This document shows positions 56,091 through 64,000 of a stretch of DNA of 64,000 bases, in pieces. Position 1 is the stretch's first letter, and every line of letters starts with the position of its first letter. Source of the DNA: Tetracentron sinense (taxonomy: Eukaryota; Streptophyta; Magnoliopsida; Trochodendrales; Trochodendraceae). Both the position numbers and the translations under genes were made by a program. Where the stretch lies: positions 23,395 to 87,394 of the forward strand of contig JABCRI010001146.1 of assembly GCA_015143295.1 (NCBI GenBank), given 5' to 3'. Under the pieces are notes generated by a model. That model did not search any database and was not told the DNA's origin. It saw only the letters and a list, made by a program, of their open reading frames with translations.

Positions 56091-57599
56091 ATGCAATGTT
56101 TTCTTGTTGATTATTATATGCACGTGCTCTTGAAATCTCGGTTCATGCAAACATGCATGCTCGTGTACGTGGCAATGGTGACAATCATGGGAATGCAGAT
56201 AACAAGAGAGATATGACATCATAATTTAATTCATAGTATATGCATAGGTAACTTAAGTAATCTACATGGCATTTGATCGATTCATCATTCATAAGAGCAC
56301 ATGCATAGGGCCTACTTCCATTTATTCATTTTAGTAATTTATTCATAGTTTAGGCATTTTGTCCAACACAAAACCTACAATGTTCCTTAATAGTTGATCT
56401 TCTTCTTTTTAGTGCTTGTTTTCCATCCAACCATCAAGGTAAGTTCATTATTGGTAAAATGTCCATCCTCCATGTTCCATTCCACACACCACACATATCA
56501 TACATCATACATTCGGTATCCCATCGCCTCAATCAACACCCCATACACATCCATACCCTTTTCTTATCTTACTTATATTTATTGGAGATGTTATATTTCA
56601 TAGGGAAGGAAAACATAATAGCAAGAATCACATTTTACATTGAAATTAACTAGATTATTGCTAGGGGAAGTTAGTATGGTGTACTAACCTTTGATCAAGG
56701 CTTGACCTTGAAGAAACCTTGAAATAGAACCCCAAATGGTAGGAAAGAACCCTTGCTTGAAGAAGGCTTGAGAGGAGGAAGAAACCCCCTTTAAATTACC
56801 ATGGAGACGCTGCCCTAGCTTTGGAGGAGAAACTCAACGCGTACTTGAGGCTTGGCTTGGAAGGAGAACCAACTTTGTGAAGATTTCTTGGATGTTCAAA
56901 CCCTTGATCTCTTCACCCAGGATGCCCTAAGAGAAAATCATCTTCTTCTCTCTCCCTCTCTCTCAAAATATTCTAAGTATAGTGAATGAAGCCCTAAAGG
57001 CTTGGGCAAGCCTTATGAGAAAGGGTTTAACCCCCAAAAGATGAAATAGCCCTTACTGAAATTTCTGCAAAAACGCGAAGACCAAGCGATCGGTTGTTAT
57101 GACCGATCGATCGGTTGTCTACCGAGCGACTGGTGTTCTTGACCAAGTGACCAGTCAAAAACATGCTCTTTGGAAAATTTCCCCATACAAAAAAGTTGAC
57201 CAGTCGATAGCCTCCGATCGATCGGTTTTGGACCGATCGATCGCTACTCAAGACCGAGCAATCGGTTGCTCTGCAAATCTGCTGCTGAGTTCACTTTTCA
57301 CCAATTCTTACTACTTGAACCTTTTCCTCTCCTATTTTAATCTCTCCTAAACTTGCCTAGTACATTTTTGAGACTTATAGACATTTTTAAATAATTAATT
57401 TAATTAATAATAGCATTCTTAGCAAAATTCCTCAAAGCTTCAAATTCTCATTTCATGAATTCTTTTGAGATTACATATGTCTCATGCCTTGACACACATC
57501 CCAAGGCATATACAAAAGTTTCGGGGTTCTACATCCTCCCCCCCTTATAAGAAATTTCATCCTCGAAATTTGAACGATGTGTGCATTAGAATTCAAAAC

Positions 57600-60500
57600 A
57601 AAATTACAAGTCATAAACAAAATTCATCCAAACAACTCAGGGTACTTCGCTTTGACTTCGGCCTCACGTTCCCATGTAGCCTCTTCTCGAGCATGATGTT
57701 GCCATTGCACGAGAACTAGCGGTATAGTCTTGTTGCGAAGCACTTGATCTCTCTGATCCAATATGTGAACCGGCTTCTCAACCAAAGTGAGATCCTCTTG
57801 AATCTCAACTGGATCAAGTTCGAAGACCTAAGAAGGGTCCGGAATATACTTCCGAAGCATGGAGATGTGAACCACATTGTGGACCGCTGCCATATGAGCG
57901 GGCAAAGCAACACGGTAAGCCACCTCACCGACTCTTGTAATGATCTCGAACGTACCCACATATCTCAGGCTAAGCATGCCTCTCTTCCGAATCTCATAAC
58001 ACCCTTGGTTGGTGAAACCCGAACAAATACAAAATCCCTAACTCGAAACTCAAGGTCCCGCCTACGGGTGTCAGCATAGCTTTTCTGTCGATCTTGTGCA
58101 GTTTTCAACCTCTCCCGGATAAGCTTGACCCTATCTGCGGTTTGTTCAATTAACTCGGGGCCCAACACCTTCCTTTCCCAAACTTCATCCCAATACAACG
58201 GGGATCTACAACTCCTCCCATACAAAGCCTCAAAAGGCCCCATCTGTATGCTTGCCTGATAACTGTTATTGTAGGCGAATTCCACCAAAGGCAAGTGATC
58301 TTCCCAACTTCCCTTAAAATCTAGCATACAAGCTCAAAGCATGTCTTCTATCACCTGATTCATCCGCTTGGTTTGCCCGTCGGTCTGTGGGTGGAAAGTT
58401 GTGCTAAAGTCAAGTCGGGAACCCATGGCATCCTGAAAGCTTTTCTAGAACCTGGAAGTGAATCTCGGGTCTCTATCCGACACAATGCTCACTGGCACCC
58501 CGTGCAATCGGACTATTTCCTTGATGTACAATGCCGCCAACTGATTTGAGTTGAATGTAGTCCTGTACGGTAAAAAATGGGCGGACTTCGTGAGTCAGTC
58601 GACTACTACCCATATAGCATCGGTCTTTCTAACCGTCTTCGGCAATCCCATAATGAAATCCATGGAGATGTGTTCCCATTTCCACTCGGGAATAGGGAGA
58701 GTCTCTAAAAGTCCTGCCGGTCTTAAGTGCTTTGCTTTCACCTGTTGGCACACCAAACACCGCGCCACGTACTCCGCAACCTCCCTCTTCATGTTTCGCC
58801 ACCAAAAATGCTTTTTCAAGTCCCTATACATTTTGGTACCTCCGGGGTGAACGGTGTACTTAGACCGGTGAGCCTCGTATAAGATTTCTCGTTCAAGCTT
58901 CTCATCAGCTGGGACACATACTCTTCCCTTGAAAGTGATAATCCCATCATCCCTCATCGAAAAATCCATATTGCCACTATTAACTGACTCGTCTTGGTAA
59001 GAAAGTAGCTCGGCATCCATTCCTTGCAACTCTTTGATCATGCCCAGGATATATGGCCTAACCGTGATGTTAGCCATTACCAGCCCAAAGGTATGGAGAC
59101 TAAAACTAATGTCAAGGTTGGATGCATCCTCTAACAACCTCCACTCATTTAGCATCATGTGAGCTAAAAATCCAGTAGGCTTCCGGCTAAGAGCATCGGC
59201 TACAACATTCGCCTTGCCCGGATGGTATTGGATTGAGCATTCGTAGTCTTTCAAAAACTCTACCCATCTTCTTTGCCTCAAGTTCAGCTCCTTCTGGGAA
59301 AACAAATACTTAAGGCTTTTATGATCTGTGAATACCTGAAATTGTTCCCCTTAAAGATAATGTCGCCAAATCTTGAGTACAAACACGACCGCAGTAAGCT
59401 CCAAGTCGTGAGTGGGGTAATTCTTTTCATGCTCCTTTAATTGCCTTGATGCATAGGCAATGACTCTCTTATGCTGCATAAGGACACACCCAAGTCCGAT
59501 GTGCGAAGTATCGCTATACACCTCATAACCACCATGTTCGGATGGGTCTACAGTAAGGACGGGGGCTGCGGTGAGGCGTTTCTTCAACTCTTGGAAACTC
59601 ACTTCGTATTTGTTGCTCCAACTAAATTTAGCATTCTTCCTCATCAAGTAAGTGAGAGGCGCAGCCAAACTAGAGAATCCCTCTACAAATCTCCGATAAT
59701 AGCCTGCCAACCTGAGAAAACTACGTATCTCCGTGACGCTCTTGGGCCTCTCCCAACTCATGACTGCCTCAACCTTGGCTGGGTCTACAGAAATGCCCTC
59801 GGCCGACACTACGTGGCCTAGGAACGCCACCTTCTCTAACCAGAATTCACACTTACTCAATTTGGCATATAGCCTATGCTCTCTCAACATCTCCAAAGTA
59901 AAGCGGAGGTCTCGTGCATGGTCTTCCTGTGTCTGGGAATATACCAAAATGTCGTCGATGAACACAATCACGTATCGATCCAAGTATGATCGGAACACCT
60001 GGTTCATCAAATCCATGAACGCCGCCGGTGCATTCGTCAACCCAAAAGGCATGACAAGGAACTCGTAATACCCATATGGAGTCCTGATAGCTGTCTTCGG
60101 AACATCTTCCGACTTGATCTTTAACTGATGATACCCCGATCTAAGATCAATCTTGGAGAAAAATCTCGCTCCCTTCAGTTGGTCAAACAAGTCGTCTATC
60201 CTTGGTAAGGAATAACGATTCTTGATAGTGACTTTGTTCAACTGGCGGTAGTCTATACACATTCTCATCGACCCGTCCTTCTTCTTTACAAAGAGGACCG
60301 GAGCTCCCCATGGCGAGACACTCGGTTGGATAAAACCAAGTTGTTGTAACTCCTCAATCTGCTTCTTCAATTCTTGAAGCTCTATTGGGGCCATTCTATA
60401 CGGTGCCCTTGAAATCGGAGTGGTACCCGGAGCATGCTCTATAGCGAACTCGATCTCTTGGTCAGGAGGCAATCCGGAAAGTTCTTCCGGGAACACATCT

Positions 60501-60950
60501 AAGAACTCACTCACAACCGGAATGGCCAAAGAGTTCGGTGCCTCTGGGTTTGCTAAGCTCAAAGCTGCCAAGCGAGCAATATCCCTTTCTCTCAATCCTC
60601 GGAAATGAAAAGGCATAACCCCTTCCGGCTTGAAGTTCACCATCTTTTCAAACACGTAACATGACCGTGGTGGTTGATAGCCAATCCATTCCTGGATGAC
60701 ATCAAAGTCCAAGTCTTGAAAATCTAAAATGATGAGATCGGCCAACAGTTCATTCCTCCCCACTTGCACCACACAATCTCTAAATATTTTATCGGTATCA
60801 ACTGACTTGCCGAGTGGAGTTGCAATGGTCAACTCCCGCTCTAACGGAGTAGCCTCAGTCAAAAAGCCCTTTGCAAAACTTGGTGAGACAAAAGAGTGAG
60901 TGGATCCTGTGTCTATCAACACTCGGGCGAGACATCATCTCCTAACACAG
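57600..60950 (-). pseudogene. pol: Pol (El6), multiple stops
   Basis: It reads from [15 protein letters not shown] near 60920 down to the chromodomain ([16 protein letters not shown]) near 57680. RT has [11 protein letters not shown]. Breaks include a stop after WRHYL near 59351, TGA near 58595 (after WVVVD), TAG for Trp near 58447 and TGA for Arg near 58335. There is a frame change near 57965, before the GPY/F module. The protease active-site region and integrase DDE residues are still recognisable. The GMDWL motif reads IQEWIGYQ after local indels near 60690. Confidence 0.88.
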
Positions 60951-61089
60951 CGTAATGTACAGATTAAACACTAACATCATAGATTTTAAACAAGACATAC
61001 ACCATACACTAGGTAACCCCTAGTATAATAACCCCTCATCATATAATGGAAATTTTCACAACTTAAAACTTCTAGAATTTTTTGCGTAC
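60951..61089 (-). other. Gag/pol intron of El6, acceptor degraded
   Basis: The donor GTGCAG|GTACGC is present at 61090/61089 on the minus strand. At the expected acceptor the sequence reads ACATTACGCTG instead of CACAGGCGCTT, so the AG is lost or displaced. Confidence 0.5.
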
Positions 61090-62298
61090 CTGCACAACAT
61101 CCATCGATGCATGTGCACTCTCTCTGATAGAGCAAAAAACTCGACCCTGTGTGCTTGGATGAGGAGCCGTGTAGACTCTAGGCCCCTCGAAGCCTAGGAA
61201 GAGCTAGGCTGAGATTTCTGCCTCATCGGGGCCCTGCTCCCCTGAGACTAGCTGCAGATGACGTCGCGAAAAATCTCTACCATGTTGCCTTGGTCACCAC
61301 AATGGAAGCAACTTCCTGTACCCTCTCCGGCTTCACCTCTTTGGTTCCTCCTTCCACAAAGGGTGCAGATAGCATTCCCATATGTTGGAGGACCTATCCC
61401 GTAGCTTGATCACTGCGGGGCAGGAGCCTTGGTGAGCCGGGCGAAAAGTCGATGAGCAAAAGGGCTGGAATCCTTTGGTGCTGAATATATCCTCTGTGAG
61501 TAAGCCACCCGCGGACTGATCAAGCTATCCTTGCTCTTTTCTCTCCTGAATACTCGACTGTCCTTTCTCTCTTCCTCTCTTTGAAGAACCCCGCGGAGTT
61601 CGACTCCTAAAAATTCCTTTTCCACAACTTCTGAATATGTTCATGTCTGACATTGGACTCGGTCCTTTAGGTAGCCTTCAACCCCCTCTCAAATTTCTGG
61701 GCTTTATAGCCTCGTTCGCTATCATATGTGGAGCAAATCTGGATAGCTCCTAAACTTGTTTAATAAGCGCTCCGACATATTACCTTGCTCCAAGGTATGC
61801 ACTCAACTTTCTATCTTTTTCTTTTCATCCCTATTGGGAATACTCTTCTTGTAGAAAACGTCCAAGAATTCTCCCCATGTCCATTCTTGGCCTTGCCGGG
61901 TCAACTCTCGGGTCTGAAGTGCAGACTTCCACCAATGGTCGGCCTCGCCTTCAAGCATAAAGGCAGCCTAAACAATAACCCTCTCCCGCTCAGTAGGCAC
62001 CAACCCCAAAATAACTTGTCTATTTCCGAATCCATCCTTCGGCAACAAGCGGGTAATACTCCCACACAAGGTTGGAGGCCTCATCCTCTGAAAAGCCTCT
62101 ATCACCTGCTTTTGCTCTATTATACAGCCGGTATAAAGTGCGGCATTAGGAGGAGTAGCCGTTGCATTGCCGCTAACATGCCAAGGTCCTCGGCTATTGA
62201 ACAAACGCTTTGGACAAAATTGGTTGATCATCACCCGATGGAGCATCACCTCCATTGCCCCTCGTGTTGTACCCGCGACCCCGGGTATTGCGTCTCAT
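61090..62298 (-). pseudogene. gag: Gag (El6), many small indels
   Basis: ATG at 62298 (minus strand) starts ATGAGACGCAATACCCGGGG, like the other gags. Fragments of the core and of the second zinc knuckle (FHCGDQGNMV-like, near 61300) are readable only by changing frame repeatedly. The number of one-base gaps is much higher than in any other copy here. Confidence 0.75.
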
Positions 62299-62590
62299 GA
62301 TTTCTCCTGAGAACGACAATACAACATGAGTCTAACTTGGATATGCATTTGTAATAATTTCCCCATTCATTTAAAGAGCACCTTTACTAACACAAGATAA
62401 TGCATGCAGGTATACCCAACCCACAAGCATATCATACACTCCTGTTCCTAGCGTAGGACTCTAAGTTTGGTTGAAGTTCCACCAGTTTTGGACCAAGACT
62501 ACTTTTAGTCTATACTTGGATACGAACTCTTTCATAACACTTTATACTGTATCGATACTACTTGACCCTATAGGGACTCTAATGCCTAGA
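62299..62590 (-). other. Untranslated leader of El6
   Basis: Between primer site and gag; no ORF of note. It ends TTCTCAGGAGAAATC before the gag start. Confidence 0.6.
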
Positions 62591-62602
62591 GCTCTGATAC
62601 CC
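62591..62602 (-). other. Primer-binding site of El6
   Basis: On the minus strand GGGTATCAGAGC, one base different from the usual TGGTATCAGAGC, four bases after the LTR. Confidence 0.8.
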
Positions 62603-62606
62603 CCTC

Positions 62607-64000
62607 TGTCAGGTCCCCAAAATACCCCTAGTATTAAGGGACCAGTCTAGGTGTGACGATACGTATGTGCCAAACCTCCTGAATGAATCAGGTGATCTAT
62701 ACTAACACAATGAAATCAGAGCGCGGAAGCTAAACATAGGTTGCGACGCATAACCAAATTTCTTTTCTATAATAAGTTTTGTATCCCAGTAACTTATACA
62801 TAAAAAATATCCAGCCTCAGGTGGACAGCCCACCTATCAACATACATACCAACCCTCTCGTACTCTCCCCCAAGTATTCTAGGTACGCCACATGTCGAGG
62901 TCTCGGTCCCCGCCTGAGACTGTGTGGATAGATGGCTCTCTCTCTCTATGTACTCTCCTCGACACCAAGGCTCCAGGTCGAGGGCTTTCCCCAATACCTG
63001 CTGACATGAAGTATGGCTGAGCATGGAATCTCCCGAGTACAAGCTACTAGCTTACCATTACATAATAACACACACAACAGTAATACAAGACAGAGCAGTA
63101 AGAGGCACGCGCAGACATCTTAAACATTGTACAATCAATCATCTGCTCGTTCCTGCATGAATTCGAAACGCCGATAAACCTCATGCTTGGAAATCCATTT
63201 TCTGTCTCGGTATGCTTAAGAATCATGTAATGCGTGTAAATTTTACATGTATGAATGCCTTGTCATCATCTTGATTTTCATCTTATAACTTGTGAGCCAG
63301 AGGCTACCCTTGATCTCCCTGGGCGCCAACCTCCTTGATTCTGGTTTTCTTGTGACAAGAGGCTAATACCCGAATTATGTCCCTGGTCTTACCACCCTCC
63401 TTGATATATGGTTTTTTTTTCTTGTGAGCCAGAGCTATACCCCCGATTTCCCTAGGCTACCAACCTCCTTGACAATATGTGAATTTTTAGTTACTTGTTT
63501 AGTTTTCTTGTATCCAGAGGCTATACCCCCGACAGTCCCTGGGCTACCACTCCTTGACATATAGTATTTTCGGTTTTTCTTGTGACCAGAGGCTAGTAAC
63601 CCGAAGTCCTGGGCTACCAACCGCCCTTGACATGCATTTTTTTCTTGTTGATTATATATGCACGGCTCTTGAAATCTCGTTCATGCAACATGCGTGCTCG
63701 GTAACGTGACGTTGTGACAATCCCTGGAAACGTATAACAAGAGAGATATGGCACATAATTCATTCAATATGTGCCATAGGTAACTGAGTATCTACATGCA
63801 TTTGATCGCTTCTCATTCATAAAGCACATGCATAGGCCTCCTTCCATGAGTGTCATTTTAGTGCACTTATTCTATTTTAGGTAGTTGTCCAACCAAATCT
63901 ACATGTTCCTTATAGTTCATCTTCTTCTTTTCGTGCGTTTTTTCCATCCAACCATCAAGGTAATTTCAATTATGTTAAAATGCCCATCCTCCATGTTCCA
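62607..64000 (-). repeat. 5' LTR of El6, right part, runs off the window
   Basis: On the minus strand it ends GGGGACCTGACA at 62607. It contains the AGGTGG/CCACCT hairpin near 62822-62838, a frameshifted microORF (ATG complement at 63005-63007; the EEEY core is lost to indels) and a GCTAGCCTCTGG array (63290-63630). Many one-base deletions are seen relative to 53391-57533. Confidence 0.85.

Larger units (their letters stand above)
53391..57533 (-). repeat. 3' LTR of El6 with internal partial duplication, 4,143 bp
   Basis: On the minus strand it begins TGTAGAACCCCGA at 57533 and ends GGGGCGTGACA at 53391. It is about 1.6 kb longer than the El1 LTR because the palindrome array, leader and hairpin array occur twice: palindromes at 57085-57272 and 55362-55590, hairpin arrays at 55745-56090 and 54110-54370. 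The duplication joint is near 55698. Only the inner copy carries the constant box (about 55605-55680). Confidence 0.85.
53391..64000 (-). mobile_element. El6: Ty3/gypsy Tekay-like element (family A), minus strand
   Basis: On the minus strand: 5' LTR (62607 to beyond 64000), primer site, leader, gag, degraded intron, pol, and a rearranged 3' LTR (53391-57533). It is the same family as El1 (GATCG palindromes, 69-bp-type array, 46-codon microORF). The expected left duplication is TGGTT (53386-53390). Gag and pol are both broken. Confidence 0.9.

Overview
This window looks like a block of plant (angiosperm) repeat-rich heterochromatin. Almost everything that can be recognised belongs to long-terminal-repeat (LTR) retrotransposons, nested inside one another. 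I see no host gene, rRNA gene, tRNA gene or CRISPR array. The plant call rests on Ty3/gypsy chromovirus Gag-Pol proteins of the Tekay/Del type (C-terminal chromodomain, primer site TGGTATCAGAGC complementary to initiator-Met tRNA), Ty1/copia elements including a SIRE/Maximus-like one, and TG...CA LTRs with 5-bp target duplications.

Layout. 1-6729: 3' part of a Ty3 element (El1, +) with an intact pol and a 2.5-kb LTR, sitting inside an older LTR whose right part is 6730-8015. 8016-8520 and 18756-28056: a decayed copia element (Copia1), interrupted by a complete Ty3 element El2 (8521-18750, target duplication GTCTA) and by a solo LTR (19795-22774, target duplication CTCCT). 28061-39830: a SIRE-like copia (Copia2) whose LTR is split by Ty3 El3 (28088-37978, target duplication CTTGG). 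Its gag is cut at 39830 by a minus-strand Ty3 fragment, El4 (39831-43009). 43010-50762: Ty3 El5 (+), truncated at both ends, with a minus-strand solo LTR (44264-46731, target duplication TTAGT) lodged just before its gag start codon. 50763-51961: copia-LTR-like sequence on the minus strand. 51962-53390: two nested 5' portions of divergent Ty3 LTRs. 53391-64000: Ty3 El6 on the minus strand, same family as El1, running off the window.

Genes. Every Ty3 copy where the region survives has the same design. Gag is followed by a 134-150 bp GT-AG intron that separates it from Pro-RT-RNaseH-Int-chromodomain. Removing the intron fuses Gag to Pol in frame; retaining it ends Gag a few codons into the intron in El1 and El2. 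Pol is open only in El1; the others carry nonsense codons, frameshifts or truncations.

The most unusual material is in the LTRs. All Ty3 LTR families here share a constant skeleton: a roughly 70-bp box, a conserved microORF (MSAG...PWVEEEYVEE..., 39 or 46 codons), and a small hairpin with compensatory stem changes. Plugged into it are two variable cassettes. The first is an array of short palindromes upstream, whose sequence differs between subfamilies. The second is a downstream tandem array whose units also differ in sequence but can each fold into a hairpin. Cassettes appear in different combinations in different elements, which suggests module exchange. Their function is inferred, not shown.
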